A stretch of DNA of 5,972 bases from Acidobacteriaceae bacterium (GCA_027364815.1 DAHXOQ010000182.1:1-5972), one strand, 5' to 3'. Positions 1 to 5,819 are shown, counted from the first letter of the stretch. Notes: generated by a model from the letters alone, not told the origin. Made by a program: numbers and translations.

Positions 1-785
1 TAGACATCACTAAATATTTCCTCATCCTCCCCGACGACATCGGTCACGGCCAAAGCTCCAAACCCTCCGACGGCCTCCATGCCCGCTTCCCCGCATACGA
101 TTACGATGACATGGTGCGCTCGCAGCGCCTCATGCTCGATGCAATGCACATCGACCACCTCCGCCTCATCCTCGGCACTTCCATGGGCTGCATGCAGACC
201 TTTGTCTGGGGAGAAACTTACCCCAACTTCGCCGACGCCCTCGCGCCCTTCGCCTGCCTTCCCGTCCAGATCGCCGGCCGCAACCGCATGATGCGTTACA
301 CCGCCATCGAAGCCATCAAAAACGATCCCGCCTGGCTCAACGGAGAATACAAATCCCAACCCGCTCAAGGCCTGCGCACCGCCAACGAAATCATCTTCAT
401 CATGGGCACCAGTCCGCTTCAATTGCAGAAGAACTTCCCCACCCGCGATCAAGCCGAAAAATATATCGACAAAACTCTTGCCCAGCGCGTCGCATCCACT
501 GACGCCAACGACATGATCTTCTACCTCAACGCCAGCCGCAATTACGACCCCAGCCCCAACCTCGCCAAAATCACCGCGCCCGTCCTGTGGATCAACTCCG
601 CCGACGACTTCATCAACCCGCCCGAGTTGGGCATCGCCGAAGAAAAAGTAAAGCTCATCCCCCACGCCCGCTTCATCCTCCTCCCCATCTCCGACGCAAC
701 GCGCGGCCACGGCACACACACAATGGCCGCAGTCTGGAAAGACTATTTAATCGATTTCATGAAATCCACTGAGCCTGAACATTAA
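1..785 (+). CDS. Alpha/beta hydrolase, homoserine O-acetyltransferase-like, 5'-truncated by window edge
   Basis: The frame is open from the first complete codon at nt 3, and 260 residues are visible up to TAA 783-785. The N-terminal part, including the usual His-Gly oxyanion strand, lies outside the window. A DDIGHGQSSKPSDG stretch precedes the nucleophile elbow GTSMGC, whose Ser codon is at 180-182. The probable catalytic Asp is in SADDFINPPE (second Asp, 606-608) and the probable His in GHGTH (708-710). This order and the D-x3-PP spacing match the MetX/homoserine acetyltransferase-like branch of the alpha/beta hydrolases. The elbow is not the usual GGSMGG of true MetX, and no methionine-pathway neighbour is present. 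A generic hydrolase or acyltransferase is therefore the safer call and the substrate is unknown. A strong hairpin follows 6 nt after the stop. Fold and family are well supported; the specific reaction is not. Confidence 0.85.
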   Translation, partial: DITKYFLILPDDIGHGQSSKPSDGLHARFPAYDYDDMVRSQRLMLDAMHIDHLRLILGTSMGCMQTFVWGETYPNFADALAPFACLPVQIAGRNRMMRYTAIEAIKNDPAWLNGEYKSQPAQGLRTANEIIFIMGTSPLQLQKNFPTRDQAEKYIDKTLAQRVASTDANDMIFYLNASRNYDPSPNLAKITAPVLWINSADDFINPPELGIAEEKVKLIPHARFILLPISDATRGHGTHTMAAVWKDYLIDFMKSTEPEH

Positions 786-791
786 GTCCGT

Positions 792-832
792 GTCCCACCC
801 ATCGCGCTTTTCTTTTGCGCTATGGGTGGGAC
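792..832. repeat. Strong hairpin, REP-like element / possible terminator
   Basis: Two 16-nt arms, 792-807 (GTCCCACCCATCGCGC) and 817-832, are complementary except for one mismatch and enclose a T-rich 9-nt loop. It lies 6 nt after the hydrolase stop. No T-tract follows the right arm, so it is not a textbook intrinsic terminator, although a hairpin this strong could still end or protect the upstream transcript. The CCCA...TGGG character resembles the other hairpin repeats in this window, so an interspersed REP-type repeat is the preferred reading. Genome-wide copy number cannot be seen from here. Confidence 0.6.
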
Positions 833-969
833 CGTATTCAGATTGTTCTTCTCAAACTTTGTCTTCCGGTTAGCCTGTCTCTCACTTGATTCTCTGCGCA
901 TCGTGATACCCCTCCCCACACACAGGAATAAAATTGTAGTAACTCGTCAACCCTGCAACTTCCTCTGCT

Positions 970-973
970 GGAG
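970..973 (+). promoter_or_regulatory. Ribosome binding site that decides the CLC start
   Basis: GGAG lies 7 nt before the in-frame TTG at 981. No comparable site precedes the in-frame ATG at 822 or the in-frame GTG at 903, so this supports TTG 981 as the start of the CLC protein. Confidence 0.55.
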
Positions 974-980
974 TCAAAAT

Positions 981-2372
981 TTGCTGCGGTATTTCAAAAA
1001 CCTTTACCAAGCAACACTAATCTGGCTGGCGCGCCACTCGCCCAATCAACGCCAGAGGCTTTTGCTCCTGACCATTCTCTCCGGCGGACTCTGCGGACTT
1101 GCCGCCGTCGCTTTCCACAAATCCATCAAGCTCGCTGAATCGCTCATGATCGACCCCGCCAATCATGCGCCCGGCCACACTTGGATTTTCTGGACGATCC
1201 TGGCGCCCACAATCGGCGGACTCGTCGGCGGACTCGGCATCACTTACATTGCTCCACGCGCCGCCGGCAGCGGCATTCCAATGGTCAAAGTCGCTTACTC
1301 CACGCGCTACGGCCTCATCCCTCTGCGTGACGCCTTCTGGAAGTTCATCCTCTGCACCATCCAACTCGGCTCGGGCGCATCGCTCGGTCTTGAAGGCCCC
1401 ACCGTCCAGATCTGCGCCGGTGTCAGCAGTTGGCTCGCCCGCACCGCGCGCCTCAGCGCAAGCAACTGCCGCCGCATGGCCTCCGTCGGAGTCGCCGCAG
1501 GCATCGCCGCTGCATTCAATGCGCCCATCGCCGCCGTCACCTTCACGCTCGAAGAAGTCATCGGCGACCTCGACCAGACAATGCTCTCCGGCGTCATTGT
1601 CGCAGCCGCACTTGCTGCCGTCGTCGAGCATGCGCTCAGCGGCGAAAGCCCCGTCTTCCACGTCAACCACCAGTACACACTCACAAACGCATCATCGCTC
1701 GTCTGGTATGCGCTCCTCGGCCTGCTCGCCGCGCTCCTCTCCGTCGCCTTCACTGATTCCCTGCTCTTCATGCGCCTTTTCTTTCGCAAGTTAGAACACG
1801 TGCCTAAGTGGCTACAACCTGCACTCGGCGGAGCAGCCACTGGCGCGCTCGCCGTTGTCGGACTCCACTTCTTCCGCCTCAACGGAATCGCCGGTGACCC
1901 CTACAGCACCCTCACTCTCGCTCTCGTCGGCGCAGGCTCATTGCCCGTCATCGCCATGGTCGTCTTCTGCCTGCTCAAATTGGCGGCTACTGTTTTTTCT
2001 TACTCCAGCGGCGGCGCGGGAGGCATCTTCGCTCCGTCGCTTTTCATGGGAGCCATGCTCGGCGGCGCCGTTGGCTACATTGACGTGATCGTCTTCCACC
2101 ACCCGGCTGAATCCATCGGCGCTTTTGCGCTCGTTGGCATGGGCGCTGTCTTCGCGGGAATCATCCGCGCCCCGATGACCAGTATCCTGATTATTTTTGA
2201 GATGACCGGCGGCTACGGCCTCATTCTCCCGCTCATGATTGCCAATATGAGCGCCTTCGCCCTCGCCCGTCACTGGCGTAAAACGCCCATCTACGAAGCC
2301 CTCCTCGAACAGGATGGAATCTTTCTGCACAAGCAGGATTCATCTGAAACAAAAGTCGGCGAACTCGACTAA
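981..2372 (+). CDS. CLC-family chloride channel / H+:Cl- antiporter
   Basis: Integral inner-membrane protein of the CLC family, which moves chloride as a homodimer, often in exchange for protons. Counting from the upstream ATG at 822 (516 codons), the selectivity motifs appear in order: GSGIP at 149-153, GLEGP at 189-193 with gating Glu191, the helix-H pair Glu244-Glu245 (equivalent to the internal proton glutamate region of E. coli ClcA), GIFAP at 401-405 and the pore tyrosine in TPIYEALL at 491. Both proton-coupling glutamates are present, so an antiporter is more likely than a channel. No CBS domains follow the membrane core. I prefer TTG 981 as start (463 aa): GGAG at 970-973 sits 7 nt upstream, and the 53 residues before it do not look like CLC sequence. 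The ATG at 822 lies inside a hairpin arm and has no ribosome site. GLEGP argues against the fluoride-specific subgroup. The gene appears monocistronic. Confidence 0.93.
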   Translation: MLRYFKNLYQATLIWLARHSPNQRQRLLLLTILSGGLCGLAAVAFHKSIKLAESLMIDPANHAPGHTWIFWTILAPTIGGLVGGLGITYIAPRAAGSGIPMVKVAYSTRYGLIPLRDAFWKFILCTIQLGSGASLGLEGPTVQICAGVSSWLARTARLSASNCRRMASVGVAAGIAAAFNAPIAAVTFTLEEVIGDLDQTMLSGVIVAAALAAVVEHALSGESPVFHVNHQYTLTNASSLVWYALLGLLAALLSVAFTDSLLFMRLFFRKLEHVPKWLQPALGGAATGALAVVGLHFFRLNGIAGDPYSTLTLALVGAGSLPVIAMVVFCLLKLAATVFSYSSGGAGGIFAPSLFMGAMLGGAVGYIDVIVFHHPAESIGAFALVGMGAVFAGIIRAPMTSILIIFEMTGGYGLILPLMIANMSAFALARHWRKTPIYEALLEQDGIFLHKQDSSETKVGELD

Positions 2373-2373
2373 A

Positions 2374-2433
2374 CGCCTCCCGGAGGGAGTGCGCGAAAAT
2401 AGCCCAGGGTGCAGCGCAGCGAAACCCTGGGAA
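2374..2433. repeat. Bipartite REP-like hairpin element between CLC and RHS
   Basis: There are two adjacent hairpins. The first pairs CGCCTCCC (2374-2381) with GGGAG-t-GCG (2385-2393) around a 3-nt GGA loop, with one bulged base. The second pairs CCCAGGGT (2403-2410) with ACCCTGGG (2424-2431), a perfect 8-bp stem with a 13-nt loop. No T-tract follows either, so transcription termination for the CLC gene is possible but not shown. RHS-like coding sequence begins within a few codons of the right end, so this element marks the break in the RHS gene. Confidence 0.6.
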
Positions 2434-2440
2434 ACCCTTT

Positions 2441-2530
2441 CGTGCGAGCGCCGGCACTGCCAACTATACGTACACTTACGACCGCTGGGGTAACCGCTGG
2501 AACCAGAAAGCCCTCGACGCAGGCTACAAC
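2441..2530 (+). pseudogene. RHS/YD-repeat coding remnant upstream of the first available start codon
   Basis: In the same frame as the RHS gene, nt 2450-2530 read as typical YD-repeat sequence, including YTYDRWGNRWNQKAL, yet no ATG, GTG or TTG occurs in this frame back to a stop at 2345-2347. The homology therefore starts without a gene start, directly next to the hairpin element. This is the cut end of a larger RHS gene whose 5' part is missing here. Confidence 0.7.
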
Positions 2531-3778
2531 ATGAGTCTGACCTTCAACACGACCAACAATCAGGTCAACGGCTACATCTATGACGCACCCGGCAACCTTT
2601 ACAAAGACGACAATCACATTTACACCTACGATGCCGAGGGGAATCTTACGCAGGTTGATGGCGGCTCGACGGCGATCTATGTCTACGACGCGCTGAACCA
2701 TCGTGTGCGGACCACGGTCGGCTCCACCGTAACGGAGTTCGTTTTCAACCAATCCGGCCAGCGCGTTTCCGAGTGGAACGGCACAACACGCGCCCCGCTC
2801 AAGGGCCATTACTACTGGGGAACGACGCCAGTGGCCTTTTACGACACCTCTGCCTTGCACTTCGAGCACCAGGATTGGCAAGGGACTGAACGCATGAGAA
2901 CGAGCTACAATGGCGCTGTGGAAGCCACTTTCGCATCTCTGCCCTTTGGCGACGGCTGGCCGGCTGCCGCCACCTCCGACCCCTACGGCTTCGCCATGCT
3001 CGACTACGATGCCGAGACGGAGACCGATCACGCTCAGTTCCGTCAGTACTCCAGCGCTCAGGGCCGCTGGCTCTCGCCTGATCCGTATATGGGCAGCTAC
3101 AACATGCTTGATCCGCAGAGCATGAATAGATATGTGTATGTGACAAATAATCCTGAAAGTGAGCTTGATCCATCGGGGTTGAACGCTTGTGTTATCGTTT
3201 ATACGCCGTATGGTGGTGCTGGATCGCCATATTGCGCTTCGCCTAACTTTGGGGATGAAGAAATGACGTTGGCTCAAGAGCAAGGAACATATCTTGGAAT
3301 GACAAATTTTACAATTTTGCAATACTGGGAGTATGTAAATATGACATACGATGGTACTGATTCTCCAGGAACGTGGACACCAATATTTGATACATTTACT
3401 GGTGATACAGGATCTTTCACGGTATTGTCAGGTCTACAAGGCGGTGGGGGTGCCCCAAATAACGGAACGCCACAGCAACCGCCGAAGCCGCCGTGCAACC
3501 CCTCGACTCGTATAGCTGGGATGTTGAAAGCAGCTGATGGGCTTTCGACCACGCTGATAATGTCTAACCTGGCCGCGCTCCATTATGCCGCCGGAGGATT
3601 CATCATTGGTGTTACGTGCGGTACACCCGAACCTGGGGAACCTTTGGCATGCGCAGCTGGCATTTTCGGCGGAGGTAGCCTGTTCGCCGGCGGCACAGCA
3701 CTGGGCTACGGCGCTTATAAGGTAGCGACAGATGAGATGATTCCGGGGATCAAGCAGGCTATCACCTGCCAAGAGTAG
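2531..3778 (+). CDS. RHS repeat core protein with variable C-terminal tip (5'-truncated)
   Basis: Fragment of an RHS/YD-repeat polymorphic-toxin protein, 415 codons from the first in-frame ATG. Intact family members are usually well over 1000 residues with secretion and shell-forming regions, which are absent. YD repeats are visible at about residues 15-60 (YIYDAPGNL, YTYDAEGNL, YVYDALNHRV). The RHS-associated core runs from about 170 to 217 (FRQYSSAQGRWLSPDPY, then NRYVYVTNNPE and DPSGL). After DPSGL the sequence becomes non-repetitive: an AT-rich part with few recognisable features (218-300), a Gly/Asn/Pro linker (303-321) and a hydrophobic tip (325-415) with AAGGFIIGV and a GIFGGGSLFAGG glycine run that could insert in a membrane. 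Six cysteines lie after DPSGL. I recognise no known toxin fold; pore formation is only an inference from composition. The ribosome site before 2531 is weak, so expression of this truncated form is doubtful. An immunity-like membrane gene follows after 9 nt. Confidence 0.8.
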   Translation: MSLTFNTTNNQVNGYIYDAPGNLYKDDNHIYTYDAEGNLTQVDGGSTAIYVYDALNHRVRTTVGSTVTEFVFNQSGQRVSEWNGTTRAPLKGHYYWGTTPVAFYDTSALHFEHQDWQGTERMRTSYNGAVEATFASLPFGDGWPAAATSDPYGFAMLDYDAETETDHAQFRQYSSAQGRWLSPDPYMGSYNMLDPQSMNRYVYVTNNPESELDPSGLNACVIVYTPYGGAGSPYCASPNFGDEEMTLAQEQGTYLGMTNFTILQYWEYVNMTYDGTDSPGTWTPIFDTFTGDTGSFTVLSGLQGGGGAPNNGTPQQPPKPPCNPSTRIAGMLKAADGLSTTLIMSNLAALHYAAGGFIIGVTCGTPEPGEPLACAAGIFGGGSLFAGGTALGYGAYKVATDEMIPGIKQAITCQE

Positions 3779-3787
3779 GGGCGGACG

Positions 3788-4267
3788 ATGAGAATATCCA
3801 TCTCAAGATCGTGGGAAAGTCTCTGGGTATGGCTGTTCTGGGGCTTGGGCATTTATCTTGCGCTGGAACTTGGGCCATTTTTCATAGCCAAGCAGGCCCT
3901 CAGCAAGACTGCGGGCGAGCTCGCAGGTCCATATCTGGCTTGCGCTATACCTGGGGTAATCTTTATGCCACTTGTTTGGTGGCTGAGGAAGTGGAGGGAG
4001 CGGGGCATGGATCCCAAACGGCTGGCGCGCCGGTGGGGCGTAAGCACCGCCCTCTTTTGCGTTGCTGTGGTGGTTGCCGTGTCGTACTCCGGCGTTAAAC
4101 TCGGCCTCATGGACCCGACAGACGCTTTAGGCGGTCTCGTCGTATCGATATTGTTGAGCGTACCCGTCCTCTATTTCACGTTGCACTACATGGTGCTGAA
4201 GCACTTCTCCACGGGAGCGGCTGGGAAACAGATGCCAAGAAACGACGGAGCCAGATCTCCTAGCTGA
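3788..4267 (+). CDS. Small four-helix membrane protein, putative immunity partner of the RHS tip
   Basis: 159 residues, no recognised family. Four hydrophobic segments are visible at about 12-34, 47-66, 86-104 and 113-137, with a basic loop (RKWRERGMDPKRLARR) at 68-82 and a polar, positively charged tail from 138. A basic loop after the second helix suggests both ends and this loop are cytoplasmic. AGGGG at 3777-3781 lies 6 nt before ATG 3788 and overlaps the RHS stop codon, and the gap to the RHS stop is 9 nt, so the two genes are probably co-translated. The place immediately downstream of an RHS C-terminal tip is where immunity genes usually sit. A membrane-embedded immunity protein would fit a membrane-active tip. 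The coding region is credible; the immunity role is inferred from position only. Confidence 0.7.
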   Translation: MRISISRSWESLWVWLFWGLGIYLALELGPFFIAKQALSKTAGELAGPYLACAIPGVIFMPLVWWLRKWRERGMDPKRLARRWGVSTALFCVAVVVAVSYSGVKLGLMDPTDALGGLVVSILLSVPVLYFTLHYMVLKHFSTGAAGKQMPRNDGARSPS

Positions 4268-4289
4268 AATCCGCCACGCCGTTCCTAGC

Positions 4290-4320
4290 CAGCAGGCCGC
4301 TCTTCGGGGCGGCCTTGCTG
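4290..4320 (+). terminator. GC-rich stem-loop after the putative immunity gene
   Basis: CAGCAGGCCGC (4290-4300) pairs with GCGGCCTTGCTG (4309-4320), an 11-bp stem with one bulged T and an 8-nt loop. It begins 22 nt after the stop of the membrane-protein gene. The position suits a transcription terminator for the RHS operon, but no T-tract follows, so a factor-dependent or transcript-end-protecting role is as likely. Confidence 0.45.
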
Positions 4321-4336
4321 CCACGATACAGCTACG

Positions 4337-4430
4337 ATGAGCGGTGGCTTTGTGCGCGAATACGCAGATTGTTGGACCAATCCGTTTCTAGCCATCGCCC
4401 CAAATAACGGGACTTCAAAGCAACAGCCGG
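4337..4430 (+). pseudogene. Probable remnant of a displaced RHS C-terminal tip/linker
   Basis: Nt 4397-4424 match the RHS linker at 3452-3479 in 24 of 28 positions, both opening with GCCCCAAATAACGG. Translated in the frame of ATG 4337 they give APNNGTSKQQPG against APNNGTPQQPPKP in the RHS protein. The similarity ends at the REP head at 4429. The short open frame here (62 codons, 4337-4525) runs on through the REP hairpins, so it is not a credible gene. I read this as debris of a former tip, cut by REP insertion. The part before 4397 has no visible match. Confidence 0.5.
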
Positions 4431-4460
4431 GTGCCCCACATCTCGCGTTTGAGATGTGGG
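4429..4460 (+). repeat. REP hairpin, CACATCTC type
   Basis: A GGGTGCCCC head (4429-4437) leads into a perfect 10-bp stem, CCCACATCTC (4435-4444) with GAGATGTGGG (4451-4460), around a 6-nt loop. The head is the same as in the REPs flanking the RAYT, but the stem sequence differs, so it belongs to a related subtype. Confidence 0.75.
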
Positions 4461-4492
4461 ATTTAAGACTCTCAATGTCTCATTCCTCGATC

Positions 4493-4568
4493 GGCGGGTG
4501 CCCATCTCTGTGTAACCCGAGATGAACGGGTGCCCCGGGTCTCAAGAGAGACCTGGGAAGTAAAATGA
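4493..4568 (+). repeat. 76-bp double-hairpin module upstream of the RAYT (copy 1)
   Basis: Begins GGCGGGTG and ends AAGTAAAATGA. It holds a degenerate hairpin (CATCTC at 4503-4508 facing GAGATG at 4519-4524, with offset CCC/GGG ends), then the strong REP at 4528-4557. A copy of the same length lies at 5897-5972; the strong hairpin, the head and the trailing GAAGTAAAATGA are nearly identical, and the first hairpin is diverged with compensating indels. The RAYT start codon follows 5 nt after this copy. Confidence 0.7.
4528..4560 (+). repeat. REP hairpin, GGGTCTC type, left flank of the RAYT
   Basis: The GGGTGCCCC head is followed by a 10-bp stem, CCCGGGTCTC (4534-4543) and GAGACCTGGG (4548-4557), with one G-T wobble and an AAGA loop. 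It is in inverted orientation to the REP at 5108-5140; the two 33-nt units differ at one position. Such head-to-head REP pairs around a RAYT gene are the usual arrangement for this class. The right arm, with GGGAAG, also provides the only purine-rich sequence before the RAYT start. Confidence 0.85.
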
Positions 4569-4572
4569 TCGC

Positions 4573-5100
4573 ATGCCAAAGGGTCTGGTTCGTTATCAGC
4601 AATGCGGCTGCTTTCACTTCATCACATTCAGTTGTTATCACCGGTTTCCGTACCTCGGCACAGTAGCAGCACGAGAGCTTTTCGAGCGGTCGCTTGAAGC
4701 TATGCGAATCCGTTATCTGTTTGTTGTCTCAGGCTACGTCGTTATGCCGGAGCATGTTCATCTGCTCCTCGGTGAGCCAAAGAATGTTCTACTGTCAAAG
4801 GCCATCCAGGCACTTAAATTGTCAGTCTCAGTGCAAAGTTATCAGCGGCCTTTCTGGCAGCCGCGCTACTACGATTTCAACGTTCACAACCCTGAGAAGC
4901 GTGTTGAGAAATTGCGTTACATGCATCGGAATCCAGTTAAGCGAGAGTTGGTTGCGAAGCCGGAGGACTGGGCTTGGTCGAGCTACCGTCATTATGCTTA
5001 TGAACACATCAGTACTGTAGAAATTGAATCGGCTTCGACCGCTTTCCGACGTGGCAACCGCTTGCCAGACTTTCTCTGTTATAAAGAATTCGAGGGATGA
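4573..5100 (+). CDS. REP-associated tyrosine transposase (RAYT, Y1/HUH family)
   Basis: 175 residues, full length for a compact RAYT. These are single-stranded DNA nucleases related to IS200/IS605 TnpA that cut and join at REP hairpins. The HUH motif is HVH at 61-63 within MPEHVHLLL. The likely catalytic tyrosine is Tyr100 (or Tyr99) in FWQPRYYDFNVH. The conserved RAYT C-terminal block, LRYMHRNPVKRELV followed by EDWAWSSYRHY, occupies about 114-141. All expected residues are present, so it is probably active. ATG 4573 is chosen because the family N-terminus (short, Arg/Tyr, then FHFITFSCYHR) begins there; the ATG at 4565 is out of frame. GGGAAG (4555-4560) is 12 nt upstream and part of the REP stem. 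The gene lies between inverted REPs and is more AT-rich than the CLC gene. RAYTs are usually single-copy domesticated genes rather than true insertion sequences. Confidence 0.93.
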   Translation: MPKGLVRYQQCGCFHFITFSCYHRFPYLGTVAARELFERSLEAMRIRYLFVVSGYVVMPEHVHLLLGEPKNVLLSKAIQALKLSVSVQSYQRPFWQPRYYDFNVHNPEKRVEKLRYMHRNPVKRELVAKPEDWAWSSYRHYAYEHISTVEIESASTAFRRGNRLPDFLCYKEFEG

Positions 5101-5107
5101 AGTTCTT

Positions 5108-5140
5108 CTTCCCAGGTCTCTCTTGAGACCTGGGGCACCC
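5108..5140 (-). repeat. REP hairpin, GGGTCTC type, right flank of the RAYT (inverted)
   Basis: A perfect 10-bp stem, CCCAGGTCTC (5111-5120) with GAGACCTGGG (5125-5134) and a TCTT loop, followed by GCACCC. Read on the minus strand it is the same unit as 4528-4560 apart from one base. It starts 7 nt after the RAYT stop and could also stabilise or end the transposase transcript. Confidence 0.85.
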
Positions 5141-5248
5141 TGAGTTTTAAAGGGGAAACAAGATATGGGTCACCCGCCAAGTCGAATGAACTCATTGGGT
5201 CAATGAAATTGATTGAGAGATGGATTCTAGTAACAGCTGTTTGTGAAT

Positions 5249-5278
5249 TTACCCAAACTGAGCGAATCAGTATATACT
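5249..5278 (+). promoter_or_regulatory. Possible promoter of the lipoprotein gene
   Basis: TTTACC (5249-5254) and TATACT (5273-5278) are separated by 18 nt and match the sigma-70 consensus at 4 of 6 and 5 of 6 positions. The AGTATAT element is kept in the downstream duplicate at about 5827, which supports functional relevance. The rest of 5141-5331 shows nothing else I can name. Confidence 0.35.
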
Positions 5279-5341
5279 CCTTGGCAAGAAGTTGACTTCA
5301 CAGTAACAACAACGAACGGAGACTACTAGGTATGAAATTTG
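5265..5341 (+). repeat. Direct repeat, copy 1: leader and start of the lipoprotein gene
   Basis: The leader and first codons of the lipoprotein gene recur downstream at about 5820-5897. The best part, 5312-5341 against 5868-5897, matches in 27 of 30 positions and spans the ribosome site, the start codon and ATGAAATTTG. Upstream of it the match is gapped but visible (AGTATAT, GCAAG, CTTCACA). Confidence 0.7.
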
Positions 5342-5814
5342 CAGCAGCAGTTGTAATGTCATTCAGCCTTTTTCTACTTGCCAGTTGTACCGGTTCGGGC
5401 GGTTCAAACAGCATAGTTCCACCAGTACATGCGGCAACGTATTCCAATGCCAATGTAACTGGTACGTACTCAATACGACTGGGTACTTCGCTTGACGTTA
5501 TTGCGGAGATGATTGGCACGTTTACGGCGGATGGCGCAGGGAATATTACCTCTGGAACTATGACTGAATATGGAACAAACGCAGCTATAAATCAGACATG
5601 TTCAGTTTCTTTCTCTGGAACCTACAACATTGAGAGTAATGCGAACGGCTCTGCAACAATCAACGCTACGTTTACACCGAATGGCACAAGTTCTCAGTGC
5701 CTCCCAAGCGGCACATACAAATTCAATATGCAAGCAGCGCAGCAAGGTTCAATTCTTTTGTTTGGAGAATCAGATGGAATAGGGCTTCAAAGTGGAACAG
5801 CAGCCAAACAGTAA
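5332..5814 (+). CDS. Small Gly/Ser/Thr-rich lipoprotein
   Basis: 160 residues. A signal peptide (MKFAAAVVMSFSLFLLASC) ends in the lipobox LASC with lipidated Cys19, so the protein should be exported and anchored to a membrane by signal peptidase II processing. Thr follows the Cys, so there is no Asp retention signal and an outer-membrane location is likely. The mature part looks beta-rich: GTYSIRL, GTFTADGAGNITSGTMTEYG (about 63-82), FSGTYNIESNANGSATINATF, SGTYKFNM, and a GLQSGTAAKQ end. I associate this layout with a large acidobacterial family of secreted proteins of unknown function; this is from memory and not checked. GGAG at 5318-5321 is 10 nt before ATG. The gene seems to be transcribed alone. 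A second copy of its start lies 53 nt after its stop, suggesting a tandem gene pair. Confidence 0.85.
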   Translation: MKFAAAVVMSFSLFLLASCTGSGGSNSIVPPVHAATYSNANVTGTYSIRLGTSLDVIAEMIGTFTADGAGNITSGTMTEYGTNAAINQTCSVSFSGTYNIESNANGSATINATFTPNGTSSQCLPSGTYKFNMQAAQQGSILLFGESDGIGLQSGTAAKQ

Positions 5815-5819
5815 ATGCG

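Noticed and set aside
111..785. Firm assignment of the hydrolase as MetX of methionine synthesis
   Set aside because: The elbow is GTSMGC rather than GGSMGG, the N-terminus is missing, and no methionine gene is nearby; only the broader fold is supported.
833..980. Fluoride riboswitch or other leader RNA before the CLC gene
   Set aside because: No crcB-type motif was recognised, and the protein has GLEGP rather than the fluoride-CLC signature. No convincing promoter pair was found either.
1017..1882. Several long open frames on both strands overlapping the CLC gene
   Set aside because: They are low-complexity Arg/Ser/Ala/Asp-rich translations typical of shadow frames in GC-rich coding sequence; the CLC frame has all family motifs.
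2369..3322. Long minus-strand open frame (317 codons) opposite the RHS gene
   Set aside because: It is antisense to clear YD-repeat and RHS core coding. Its translation has no recognisable domain, and it spans both the hairpin element and the RHS gene.
4337..4525. 62-codon open frame after the immunity-like gene
   Set aside because: It reads through two REP hairpins and has no ribosome site. Only its middle resembles the RHS linker, so it is listed as debris rather than a gene.
4429..4560. CRISPR-like array from the regularly placed GGGTGCCC words
   Set aside because: The units are palindromic hairpins of different sequence with unequal spacing and no constant repeat; REP elements next to a RAYT explain them.
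4493..5140. IS200/IS605 insertion sequence
   Set aside because: The protein carries the RAYT C-terminal block and is flanked by REP hairpins in inverted orientation. No tnpB and no typical IS200 ends are present.
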